A stretch of 6,588 bases of DNA from Chloroflexota bacterium (GCA_030666985.1 DAOUWT010000148.1:1-6588), one strand, 5' to 3'; shown: positions 1 to 6,046, counted from the stretch's first letter. Notes: generated by a model not told the origin, from the sequence alone. Numbers and translations are program-made.

Positions 1-567
1 GCCAGAAAAGAGCATACTCTGCGGAAAATGGCTGACAAAGGGGAGCATCAGGCGGCCCACCCGCTTGTAGTTCCGAACGCCCCGCGCGGGAATGGGAATC
101 TCCGGGGCGACCATCAAATCTCCAAAGATGACCTCATCTGTCACCTCGACCACCGCCACCGCCAGGCCAATGCGATCCACCGCCACGGGGATAAAAGCCT
201 GCCTGAAGCGCGGCATCTCTCCCAGGACGGCCCGGATGGCGGGTTCCGCCAACTCAAAAACGCGCCGCTCCAGGGTGTGCTTCAGTCCCCGCCCATCCAC
301 GACGGGAGTTTGCTTCACGCCCCCTATCAATTTGAGAGCGGCCCGCAGGGGATACTCGCGCCCCTCCAAGCGGAGATAAAGATCTACGCCGCCCACTCCA
401 AAAGCGTCCACCTGATCGTCCAATTCGGTGTAAAGTCGCTTGGCTTCATCAATATCCCCGTCTGTCCCGATGCGCTCCACGCTGATTTCTTGGTCTTTGA
501 AATTGACAATCACTTTCTTATCACGGCTAGAACTGCCTAAACTGACGCTGACTGCTCGTTTTTTCAT
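1..567 (-). CDS. Quinate/shikimate 5-dehydrogenase-like family protein, 3' end cut off by the window
   Basis: The frame is open for 189 codons from an ATG at 567 to the window edge, so the C-terminus is missing. A GGGAG Shine-Dalgarno (complement of 576-580) lies 8 nt before the ATG, which supports this start. Visible motifs are MKKRAVSVSLGSSSRDK at residues 1-17, ERIGTDGD at 31-38, the glycine-rich VDAFGVGGVDLYL at 53-65, TPVVDGRGLKHTLERR at 87-102 and FGDLM at 148-152. From memory this pattern matches a soluble family in Firmicutes and Chloroflexi deposited as 'quinate 5-dehydrogenase' or 'shikimate dehydrogenase-like'. I know of no biochemical proof for that name, so the reaction (NAD(P)-linked oxidation of quinate or shikimate) is tentative. 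The protein has no signal peptide or membrane segment. It lies 60 nt downstream of the ABC exporter gene on the same strand, probably in one transcript, with a large palindrome between them. The opposite strand is also open here but encodes a His/Pro-rich shadow. Confidence 0.8.
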   Translation of the reverse strand, partial: MKKRAVSVSLGSSSRDKKVIVNFKDQEISVERIGTDGDIDEAKRLYTELDDQVDAFGVGGVDLYLRLEGREYPLRAALKLIGGVKQTPVVDGRGLKHTLERRVFELAEPAIRAVLGEMPRFRQAFIPVAVDRIGLAVAVVEVTDEVIFGDLMVAPEIPIPARGVRNYKRVGRLMLPFVSHFPQSMLFSG

Positions 568-583
568 ATTTCTGTCTCCCATC

Positions 584-622
584 GCAAGGAACCGCGTTCC
601 TTGGAGGAACGCGGTTCCTTGC
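584..622. repeat. Perfect intergenic palindrome, 18-bp stem with 3-nt loop
   Basis: The left arm 584-601 (begins GCAAGGAACCGCG) is exactly complementary to 605-622, with loop TGG at 602-604. The sequence ATC precedes the left arm (581-583) and follows the right arm (623-625), like a tiny target duplication, though three bases could match by chance. The palindrome fills most of the 60-nt gap between the exporter stop and the Shine-Dalgarno of the dehydrogenase-like gene. No T-run follows on either strand, so it is a poor intrinsic terminator. It could stabilise mRNA ends, attenuate read-through, or be a dispersed palindromic repeat of the REP type. Confidence 0.9.
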
Positions 623-627
623 ATCTC

Positions 628-2409
628 CTAACTCGCTCCCCCTAACTCCAACTGCCGCCGGTAGAGTTGACTATACAGCCCATCCTGGGACAGCAATTCC
701 TGGTGACTCCCCACCTCGCGGATGTGGCCATCCTCCAGGGCGATGATCTTGTCGGCGTCGCGGATGGTGCTCAGGCGGTGGGCAATGATCAGGGCCGTGC
801 GGCCTTTCATAACCTCGTCCAGGGCCTGCTGGATGAGATATTCCGCTTCGGCATCAACCGAGGAGGTGGCTTCGTCGAGGATCAATATCCGCGGGTCGGC
901 CAGGATGGCGCGTGCCAGGGCTAGTCTTTGCTTCTGTCCGCCGCTCAACTTCACTCCGCGCTCGCCGATCTCGGTGTCGTAGCCTTCGGGCAATTCTTGG
1001 ATAAATTCGTGGGCGTAGGCAGCTTTGGCAGCCGAGATCATAGCACTCTCGCTGGCTTCTGGTTTGCCGTAGCGCAAATTTTCTCGCACGGTGGTGTTGA
1101 AGAGGAAGGTGTCTTGTAGAACGACTGCCACATGCTGCCGCAGGGATTTAACTTTCACGTCCCGCAGATTGTGGCCGTCCACCAGCACACGTCCACGTTC
1201 GGGGTCATAGAAGCGGCACAGGAGGTTGGCGATGCTGGTCTTCCCCGCCCCGCTGGGGCCGACGAGGGCGACTGCCTCGCCAGGGGCAATGCTGAAGGTG
1301 ATGTCATGCAGCACGTTCTGGCTATCACCATCCCCCAGGGGCTGGCTGTCACCATCCCCCACGGCGTCTGCCTCACCGTAGCGAAAATGCACCCCCTCGA
1401 AGGCCGCGTCCCCCGCAATATCCCCCAGCTCAACCGCACCGGGAGCGTCTTGAATATCTGACTCTCTATCGAGTAATTCGAAGATGCGCTCACCGGCGGC
1501 TATGGCCTGCTGGAAGGTGTTATCCACCTCTGTCAGGCGTCTCAGCGGCTCATAGAAAGAGATTATATAAGACAAAAAAGCTACCAATGTGCCCAATGTG
1601 AGTTGGCCGTTGACCACCATTTTGGCTCCAAAGCCGAGTACTAGCGCGCTGCCCAAGGTGGAAATAAAACGGAGAGCGGGAAAGAAGATTGACCAGGTGC
1701 GAATGGCAAAAATGCGTTCTTGAAGGTAGCTTTGGCTGACCATTCGGAAGCTGCTCAGTTCAGCCTCCTCCTGCTCGAAGGCTTGAACCACGCGGATGCC
1801 GGCCAGTTTATCTTGCAGGCTAGAGTTGATGTCTCCCAGGCGGTCGCGCACGCGGCGGTACATGGGGCGGGCGCGGTGGTTGAATATCCACAGGCCAACG
1901 CCCATCAGCGGGATGGGAATGAGCATCACCAGGGCCAACTTCCAGTTGAGTACCAGGAGTATAATTGAGGCGCCCACCAGGCGGAACAGGTCTACTACGG
2001 TGAGGGCCACTCCGTGCGTGACAAAGCTTTCCAAAGCGTTCACATCGTTAGTAACCCGAGACATGATCTCGCCCGTGGATGTGCTCTCGAAAAAGGAAAG
2101 TGAAAGCCGCTGGAGATGATCGTAAATACGCACGCGCAGATCAAATATAAAACGTTCTCCAACTACGTGGCGCAAATAGAGGTCGCCGAAATCTACCACC
2201 CGCGAGAGGGCGTGAATGACGACCAGAGCCACAATCAACATCGTGAGCTGAGATAATCTTCCCTCTCCGATTACGCGATCTATGACCTCTCTCTGCAGAA
2301 GCGGGGGAATCAGGTTAGCGGCAGTGCGCAAAATGAGCAATATGCTGACGAATATCAGAGTTTTCCAATAGGGGCGCACATAGTGCAAAAGGCGTTTTAG
2401 GACGTTCAA
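628..2409 (-). CDS. ABC exporter half-transporter (MsbA/MdlB/Sav1866 type), fused membrane and ATPase domains
   Basis: This 593-residue protein has the usual length and order for a homodimeric or heterodimeric type IV exporter half. A six-helix transmembrane domain spans about residues 15-310 and the nucleotide-binding domain about 330-590. ATPase motifs are complete: A-loop Tyr344, Walker A GPSGAGKT 384-391, Q-loop Gln432, signature LSGGQ 488-492, Walker B ILILDE 508-513 with catalytic Glu513, D-loop SVDA 517-520 and switch His544. A single half should therefore be catalytically competent. It would act in the cytoplasmic membrane, moving a lipid, drug or peptide outward; the substrate cannot be read from the sequence. 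The start is TTG at 2409, set by AAGGAG six nt upstream; no upstream ATG fits. Oddly, about 16 residues (GDGDSQPL twice, the second copy degenerate) lie between the A-loop and Walker A. Excising them restores a normal Tyr-to-beta-strand spacing. The gene has its own promoter, divergent from the RPH-like gene. Confidence 0.96.
   Translation of the reverse strand: MNVLKRLLHYVRPYWKTLIFVSILLILRTAANLIPPLLQREVIDRVIGEGRLSQLTMLIVALVVIHALSRVVDFGDLYLRHVVGERFIFDLRVRIYDHLQRLSLSFFESTSTGEIMSRVTNDVNALESFVTHGVALTVVDLFRLVGASIILLVLNWKLALVMLIPIPLMGVGLWIFNHRARPMYRRVRDRLGDINSSLQDKLAGIRVVQAFEQEEAELSSFRMVSQSYLQERIFAIRTWSIFFPALRFISTLGSALVLGFGAKMVVNGQLTLGTLVAFLSYIISFYEPLRRLTEVDNTFQQAIAAGERIFELLDRESDIQDAPGAVELGDIAGDAAFEGVHFRYGEADAVGDGDSQPLGDGDSQNVLHDITFSIAPGEAVALVGPSGAGKTSIANLLCRFYDPERGRVLVDGHNLRDVKVKSLRQHVAVVLQDTFLFNTTVRENLRYGKPEASESAMISAAKAAYAHEFIQELPEGYDTEIGERGVKLSGGQKQRLALARAILADPRILILDEATSSVDAEAEYLIQQALDEVMKGRTALIIAHRLSTIRDADKIIALEDGHIREVGSHQELLSQDGLYSQLYRRQLELGGAS
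1318..1365. repeat. Two-unit 24-bp tandem repeat inside the ABC exporter gene
   Basis: Units 1318-1341 and 1342-1365 match at 21 of 24 positions, differing at unit positions 7, 21 and 24. The unit is a multiple of three, so it adds eight residues per copy (GDGDSQPL, then GDGDSQNV) at residues 351-366 of the exporter without breaking the frame. It lies in the beta-hairpin between the A-loop tyrosine and the Walker A strand, where related exporters have only about six residues. Confidence 0.9.
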
Positions 2410-2415
2410 TGATGG

Positions 2416-2421
2416 CTCCTT
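2416..2421 (-). promoter_or_regulatory. Ribosome binding site deciding a TTG start
   Basis: On the minus strand AAGGAG is followed by a 6-nt spacer (CCATCA) and then TTG AAC GTC. This is the only good Shine-Dalgarno upstream of the exporter frame. It explains why translation begins at TTG 2409 rather than at an ATG. Confidence 0.85.
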
Positions 2422-2442
2422 GGCAACGGTAAAGTTGAGAGC

Positions 2443-2471
2443 ATTTTACATCTAAAGGCGGGGGAGGTCAA
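2443..2471 (-). promoter_or_regulatory. Sigma-70-type promoter of the ABC exporter gene
   Basis: On the minus strand a -35 box TTGACC (complement of 2466-2471) and a -10 box TAAAAT (complement of 2443-2448) are separated by exactly 17 nt. Each box matches the consensus at five of six positions. Transcription would start near 2436, giving a leader of about 26 nt that contains the AAGGAG site. Confidence 0.8.
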
Positions 2472-2489
2472 ATTTATAGTTTGGTTTGT

Positions 2490-2575
2490 TAGTTTATTAG
2501 TTTTCTAGTTCTGTAGTTTCTTGTCCCCTAGTCCCTGTTCCCTAGTCCCTGATTCCTAGTTTCCTGATTCCTAGT
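2490..2575. repeat. Decayed nested minisatellite in the divergent promoter region
   Basis: Two tandem periods follow each other. The first is four 8-nt units beginning TAGT at 2490, 2498, 2506 and 2514 (TAGTTTAT, TAGTTTTC, TAGTTCTG, TAGTTTCT). The second has units of 14, 14 and 15 nt beginning CTAGT at 2528, 2542 and 2556 (for example CTAGTCCCTGATTC), with a last CTAGT at 2571. The final CTAGT overlaps the first T of the TATAAT box of the next gene. The tract is non-coding and the units have diverged. Confidence 0.85.
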
Positions 2576-2580
2576 ATAAT
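2575..2580 (+). promoter_or_regulatory. -10 box of a probable leaderless promoter for the RPH-like gene
   Basis: A perfect TATAAT ends 6 nt before the ATG at 2587. A start point 6-8 nt past the box falls at or next to the A of the ATG, leaving essentially no 5' leader. No Shine-Dalgarno precedes the ATG (the spacer is ACCCCC). No good -35 box is seen at the expected distance, and the upstream bases TAG are only a half match to an extended -10 (TGN). The riboswitch promoter shares the 9-mer TAGTATAAT. Confidence 0.65.
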
Positions 2581-2586
2581 ACCCCC

Positions 2587-5436
2587 ATGACTACTCCAGA
2601 ACCCCTCCCTCAACCGTTGATACCCCTCCACTCACCTGAAGCCAGCCTGGAAACTTTGGGCGGCAAGGGCCTGAATTTGATCAAGTTGGCCCAGGCAGGT
2701 TTCCCAGTCCCGAACGCATTTCTGATACCTACCAAGTGCTACCAAGAATTCGTGGCGGATAATGGACTCAATCCCTTTATTCAAGATTGCCTGAAGGGCC
2801 TGGATACTGCCTCACCCACTGATTTAGAAAGCGCGGCGGAGGTGATTCGGGCGGAGTTCGGGCGGGGGACAGTCTCCGTGGGGCTGGCTTCGGCCCTGGG
2901 GATAGGCTATCCCTGGCTGGGAGCGCATCCCGTGGCGGTGCGATCCTCCGCTACCGCCGAAGATCTGCCCGACATGTCTTTTGCCGGCCAACAGGATACT
3001 TTCCTAAACGTCATCGGCCCGGAGGCTCTGCTCGAGGCCGTGGTCAAGTGTTGGAGCAGTCTGTGGACGGCGCGTGCCATTGGATACCGTTCCCGCAACG
3101 AAATCTCCCACGAGGATGTGGCTCTCTCGGTGATAGTGCAAAACATGGTGCAGGCCGATGCCTCTGGCGTGCTATTCACGGCTAATCCACTGACCGGGCA
3201 ACGGGATGAAATAGTCATTGACGCCACCCTGGGGCTGGGAGAGGCTCTAGTGGGCGGGCACGTGGAGCCGGATCATTATGTTGTCGGTGCATTGCACTCT
3301 CACGTGAGTGCGTTGCACCGACATTATGAGTCACCAGAGGTGCTAGGTACACCAAGTGCAACGCACGCAAAAGAGCGTGCAATGCACTTGGTGAGCAAAT
3401 TCTTAGGAGCCAAAGCCCTGACCATAACGGGCAAAGCTGAGGGAGGGGTCGTCTCCCAAGAGCGGGATGCGTCCCAGCGGCAGGCCATCCCCGATGAGGT
3501 TATCATCCAGCTGGCAGAGATGGGGCAGAAGATCGCCGAGATGTACGATTTTCCCCAAGATATTGAGTGGGCCTACACACTCCCACCTCACCCCCGGCCC
3601 CTCTCCTACGAGGAGAGGGAAGACGGAGCGGGAGATTTGTATATCCTCCAATCGCGGCCCATCACCTCGCTCTTCCCGTTGCCAACGGGTCTGCCCATAG
3701 AACCACTCAGGGCGCTAGTTGGATTCCATGCCGTCCAAGGCGTCCTGGAGCCGATCACTCCCCTGGGGCAGGACACGCTCAAAATTGTGCTTATCAATAC
3801 AGGGCAGCTTTTTGGCCTCCATCCCAACTTCGAAAAGCAGACCGGTATCCTCAGCGCAGCCGAACGTTTGTGGATCAACGTGACGCCCATCATCCGCCAC
3901 CCCCTTGGGCACAAATCCTACCCGGCCGCCATTCAAGCCATTGACCCCGGCGTAGCGCAGGCCTTCCGGGAAACTATTCTTGATGACCCGCGCCTGGCTA
4001 TCAAAAAACAGCGCCTCAATCCCCGCACTATATGGCGTGTAGCCTGCTTTGTGGTTCCCTTCATGGGGCGCGTGATCAACGTATTACGCCACCCCGGACG
4101 CAAGCGGCAAGAGATCATGAACTTGATGAATGACAAAGCCGCTGAAACTCAAACTCGGCTAACGTACAGCGGCGACTTATGGACAGATTACGCCCAACGC
4201 CTGGCCCTCCTCCATGAGTCCGAAAATCTTTTCGCCGATATGGTCATTCCCCGGGCCGTTCCTCGCATAGTGGCCGGGATGGTGCCGTTCATGGGCATTC
4301 TGCGGCGTTTTAGTACAGAAATTGGCCAGCCTCTGCTCTATCTGGAGATCGCGCGCGGACTGCCTCATAATGTGACAATAGAGATGGATCTTTCGCTCTG
4401 GAAGACAGCCCAAGCGTTGCAGGCGGACGCAGAATCCGCCCGGGCCTTCGCTAAATCAACCCACAAGGAGCTTGCCGCTGCGTATCAGGCCAAAACCCTA
4501 CCTCCCTCAGCGCAAATGGCTATCTCCAAATTCATGTCACGTTACGGCATGCGCGGCCTGGGCGAAATTGATATTGGACGTCCACGCTGGCGAGAGCAGC
4601 CAGAACCCATCATTCAAACCCTCCAAAACTATATGACCATCACCGACCCTGAAAAAGCCCCAGATGTGGTCTTTGCCCGTGGGGCCGAGGACGCCGTGCA
4701 AGCCGCTGCCCGGCTCGAGGCGGCTGTCCGCCAGATGAAAGGGGGGCGGATAAAAGCTCGCCTGATCCGCTGGGCGGTCGGACGATACCGCATTTTGGGC
4801 GGGATGCGCGAAGCCCCCAAGTTCTTCGCTATCAAAATGATGAGCATTTTCCGCCAAGGTTTATTAGAGAGCAACCGCGCCTTTGTGGAAGCGGGTTTGC
4901 TAGAGCAAGGCGACGATCTCTTCTTTTTGCACGTCTGCGAACTTGACCAAATAGGAGCAGAGAAAGCCATCCCGCCCGAGTTCCGTGAACGTATCCGCGA
5001 ACGGCGGGCGACCCGCGCCCGTGAAATGCGGCGGGTGCAATTGCCGCGTGTGCTGCTCAGTGACGGGCAGGCGTTCTTTGAGGGAATGCGTGCCCCAGAT
5101 GGGGATGAGAGTGCCATTGTGGGCGATCCGGTTTCGCCCGGCGTGGCAGAGGGGGATGTGCGCGTGGTGCTGAACCCCCACGAGACGCAGCTCCTCCCCG
5201 GCGAGATTTTGGTCTGCCCCGGCACCGACCCGGCCTGGACGCCCCTCTTCTTGGCCGCGGGGGGGCTGGTCATGGAGGTGGGGGGGATGATGACCCACGG
5301 CTCGGTTGTGGCGCGTGAGTACGGCATCCCGGCCGTGGTGGGGGTGCATGAGGCGACCACGCGGCTAAAGACCGGTCAGCGCGTGCAGGTGGATGGGAGT
5401 TCGGGGAGGGTTTTAATAATGGAGGATGGAGAGTGA
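2587..5436 (+). CDS. Rifampicin phosphotransferase-like / PEP synthase-superfamily ATP-grasp dikinase
   Basis: The 949-residue protein starts with an ATP-grasp domain (about 10-360): GGKG 25-28, VAVRSSATAED 116-126, SFAGQQDTF 131-139, SGVLFTANPLTG 193-204, DIEWAY 325-330 and LYILQSRPIT 351-360. A helical middle region (about 370-835) carries RYGMRGLGEIDIGRPRW at 652-668, which I recall from the substrate-binding domain of rifampicin phosphotransferase. The C-terminal swivelling domain (about 845-945) has GGMMTHGSVVAREYGIP with likely phospho-carrier His904. The PEP/pyruvate TIM barrel of true PEP synthase is absent, so this is the three-domain RPH architecture. That family uses ATP to phosphorylate the His and passes the phosphate to a substrate, releasing AMP and Pi. 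Rifampicin as substrate is possible but unproven; many environmental relatives are simply labelled PEP synthase. It is cytosolic. Length exceeds the usual 820-870 residues, partly through three in-frame repeat inserts (residues about 234-270 and 331-350). It is divergent from an ABC exporter and probably leaderless. Confidence 0.9.
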   Translation: MTTPEPLPQPLIPLHSPEASLETLGGKGLNLIKLAQAGFPVPNAFLIPTKCYQEFVADNGLNPFIQDCLKGLDTASPTDLESAAEVIRAEFGRGTVSVGLASALGIGYPWLGAHPVAVRSSATAEDLPDMSFAGQQDTFLNVIGPEALLEAVVKCWSSLWTARAIGYRSRNEISHEDVALSVIVQNMVQADASGVLFTANPLTGQRDEIVIDATLGLGEALVGGHVEPDHYVVGALHSHVSALHRHYESPEVLGTPSATHAKERAMHLVSKFLGAKALTITGKAEGGVVSQERDASQRQAIPDEVIIQLAEMGQKIAEMYDFPQDIEWAYTLPPHPRPLSYEEREDGAGDLYILQSRPITSLFPLPTGLPIEPLRALVGFHAVQGVLEPITPLGQDTLKIVLINTGQLFGLHPNFEKQTGILSAAERLWINVTPIIRHPLGHKSYPAAIQAIDPGVAQAFRETILDDPRLAIKKQRLNPRTIWRVACFVVPFMGRVINVLRHPGRKRQEIMNLMNDKAAETQTRLTYSGDLWTDYAQRLALLHESENLFADMVIPRAVPRIVAGMVPFMGILRRFSTEIGQPLLYLEIARGLPHNVTIEMDLSLWKTAQALQADAESARAFAKSTHKELAAAYQAKTLPPSAQMAISKFMSRYGMRGLGEIDIGRPRWREQPEPIIQTLQNYMTITDPEKAPDVVFARGAEDAVQAAARLEAAVRQMKGGRIKARLIRWAVGRYRILGGMREAPKFFAIKMMSIFRQGLLESNRAFVEAGLLEQGDDLFFLHVCELDQIGAEKAIPPEFRERIRERRATRAREMRRVQLPRVLLSDGQAFFEGMRAPDGDESAIVGDPVSPGVAEGDVRVVLNPHETQLLPGEILVCPGTDPAWTPLFLAAGGLVMEVGGMMTHGSVVAREYGIPAVVGVHEATTRLKTGQRVQVDGSSGRVLIMEDGE
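3282..3323. repeat. Palindromic element copy 1, inserted in frame in the RPH-like gene
   Basis: A 10-bp outer stem (TGTCGGTGCA, 3282-3291, with 3314-3323) is followed by a T-T mismatch, a T-G wobble, six further pairs and a 6-nt loop (TCACGT, 3300-3305). It encodes residues GALHSHVSALHR after the conserved YVV. A 7-nt direct repeat CATTATG lies at 3274-3280 and 3322-3328, possibly a target duplication, though it overlaps the end of the element. Confidence 0.85.
3350..3393. repeat. Palindromic element copy 2, inverted relative to copy 1, in the RPH-like gene
   Basis: An 11-bp outer stem (CACCAAGTGCA, 3350-3360, with 3383-3393), two mismatches, a 6-bp inner stem and the loop AAAAGA (3369-3374). 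The core arms GTGCAACGCAC and GTGCAATGCAC match the reverse complement of copy 1, so the two are the same family in opposite orientation. The mismatched internal bases (AC/AA here, TT/GT in copy 1) give the polarity. It encodes about residues TPSATHAKERAMHLVS, upstream of the conserved LGAKAL. Confidence 0.85.
3586..3620. repeat. Palindromic GC-rich element of a different family, in frame in the RPH-like gene
   Basis: A perfect 9-bp stem (CCCTCTCCT 3599-3607 with AGGAGAGGG 3611-3619) has the loop ACG and is preceded by CCTCACCCCCGGC. From memory, this resembles a very common dispersed repeat in environmental bacterial genomes, whose translations include HPRPLS...ER and PSPTRRG. Here it encodes about PPHPRPLSYEERED between DIEWAY and LYILQSRP, where relatives have only about four residues. 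Confidence 0.8.
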
Positions 5437-5451
5437 GATAGTTTTCAGGGG

Positions 5452-5479
5452 ATATTGGATATTTGATATTGGGTATTGG
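5452..5479. repeat. Four-unit 7-bp tandem repeat (ATATTGG)
   Basis: Units at 5452, 5459, 5466 and 5473 read ATATTGG, ATATTTG, ATATTGG and GTATTGG. The tract starts 15 nt after the stop codon of the RPH-like gene and is non-coding. From memory, minus-strand translations of this repeat family appear as SNIQYPISN-like tails on predicted environmental proteins. Confidence 0.85.
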
Positions 5480-5498
5480 AGATGAGTAATGCACCACG

Positions 5499-5559
5499 CT
5501 CGAGCAGGATCGACAGCTCCTGCGGGTGGAGTTCGGGGAACTGGCGTTCCCCTCTGAGC
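5499..5559 (+). repeat. 61-bp direct repeat, copy A
   Basis: This 61-bp stretch starting CTCGAGCAGGATC matches 6515-6575 at 54 of 61 positions by hand alignment without gaps. It can fold into two hairpins: GCAGGA 5504-5509 with TCCTGC 5518-5523, and GGGGAAC 5535-5541 with GTTCCCC 5546-5552 (loop TGGC). It ends just before the Shine-Dalgarno of the small membrane protein gene. Both copies are also preceded by GAGTAAT 16-20 nt upstream. The function is unknown. One frame reads LEQDRQLLRV in this copy and LEQDQQLLRV in copy B, but stops bound it closely. Confidence 0.85.
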
Positions 5560-5580
5560 GTTGTAAAGGGAGTGTTTTGG

Positions 5581-5892
5581 ATGGCGCGATTTGACAAAGT
5601 TCTACTGGTGGGGATTGGGATTGGCCTGGTGATGTTGTCCTGTTTAGGGATGGGGTTCTGGGCGGTAACATGGAGGGAGAGGCCTAGCCAGGGGGGAGAC
5701 TCTTCCCATACGGCAACCGCATCCCCAGCGGAGGCAACCACCCCCCAGGGCCTCTCCCCCGCTTCCGCCACGGTCACGCCCTCCCCTACAGGCGAACCTA
5801 TCCTCACAGCCAAGACCTCCCCCGTATCCCCCAAAATTGTTTTCACGTGCCGGGTCAACAGAACTCCCCAAAAGCAATCTCACAAAACCTAA
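5581..5892 (+). CDS. Small single-pass membrane protein with Thr/Ser/Pro-rich tail, unknown function
   Basis: The start ATG 5581 is preceded by AAGGGAG with an 8-nt spacer, which favours it over an upstream in-frame ATG at 5476 whose coding would run through repeat copy A. The product is 103 residues. Residues 6-28 (KVLLVGIGIGLVMLSCLGMG onward) form one transmembrane helix or uncleaved signal anchor. The Cys in MLSC is not in a convincing lipobox because hydrophobic residues continue after it. From about residue 40 the chain is a disordered Thr/Ser/Ala/Pro linker (TATASPAEATT, SATVTPSPTG), the kind that tethers an extracytoplasmic domain. No folded domain follows the linker; the last 20 residues are basic and featureless. 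It may be the stub of a longer anchored protein cut by a frameshift or deletion, or a genuine small protein. I do not recognise it. It lies 144 nt after the RPH-like gene on the same strand. Confidence 0.55.
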   Translation: MARFDKVLLVGIGIGLVMLSCLGMGFWAVTWRERPSQGGDSSHTATASPAEATTPQGLSPASATVTPSPTGEPILTAKTSPVSPKIVFTCRVNRTPQKQSHKT

Positions 5893-6046
5893 GTGGGATC
5901 AGTATAACTGCATTATATATCACTTGAATTACATGGACAATGGTTCGGGGGGGTGAACAGTTACTGTGCAAAATAACGAAGAGGGAAGAAAAGTGTCAAC
6001 CAGTTTCCCGGGCGAAATGACCCATGCCTAATATTACAATCGTAAG

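Noticed and set aside
28..540. Plus-strand open frame of 170 codons over the dehydrogenase-like gene
   Set aside because: His/Pro/Gln-rich composition without motifs, while the minus strand has a recognised family, an ATG and a Shine-Dalgarno.
584..622. Palindrome as a rho-independent terminator of the exporter gene
   Set aside because: No T-run follows the stem on either strand, and the next gene's Shine-Dalgarno begins only a few bases later.
3282..3393. Two hairpins read as a CRISPR array or an operator pair
   Set aside because: There are only two copies, inverted relative to each other and inside a continuous coding frame; no repeat-spacer regularity is present.
3675..3689. Small palindrome CCCGTTGCCAACGGG in the RPH-like gene
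   Set aside because: It falls at the PLPTGLP linker with a one-base loop and fits ordinary coding sequence; too short to call an element.
4629..5360. Minus-strand frame of 243 codons under the RPH-like gene
   Set aside because: Ser/Arg/Pro-rich shadow of the GC-rich His domain; the plus-strand frame has clear conserved motifs.
2587..5436. Calling the gene ppsA (PEP synthase)
   Set aside because: The C-terminal PEP/pyruvate-binding barrel is missing and the phospho-His motif is MTHG rather than the TCH-type motif of PEP synthase.
5476..5580. Upstream start for the small membrane protein gene
   Set aside because: The ATG at 5476 starts inside the 7-bp repeat, and the added residues translate repeat copy A; the ATG at 5581 has AAGGGAG at proper spacing.
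5445..5858. Minus-strand frame of 137 codons over copy A and the membrane protein gene
   Set aside because: It reads through the 7-bp tandem repeat and repeat copy A, lacks a ribosome binding site, and competes with a plus-strand gene having a good Shine-Dalgarno and a membrane helix.
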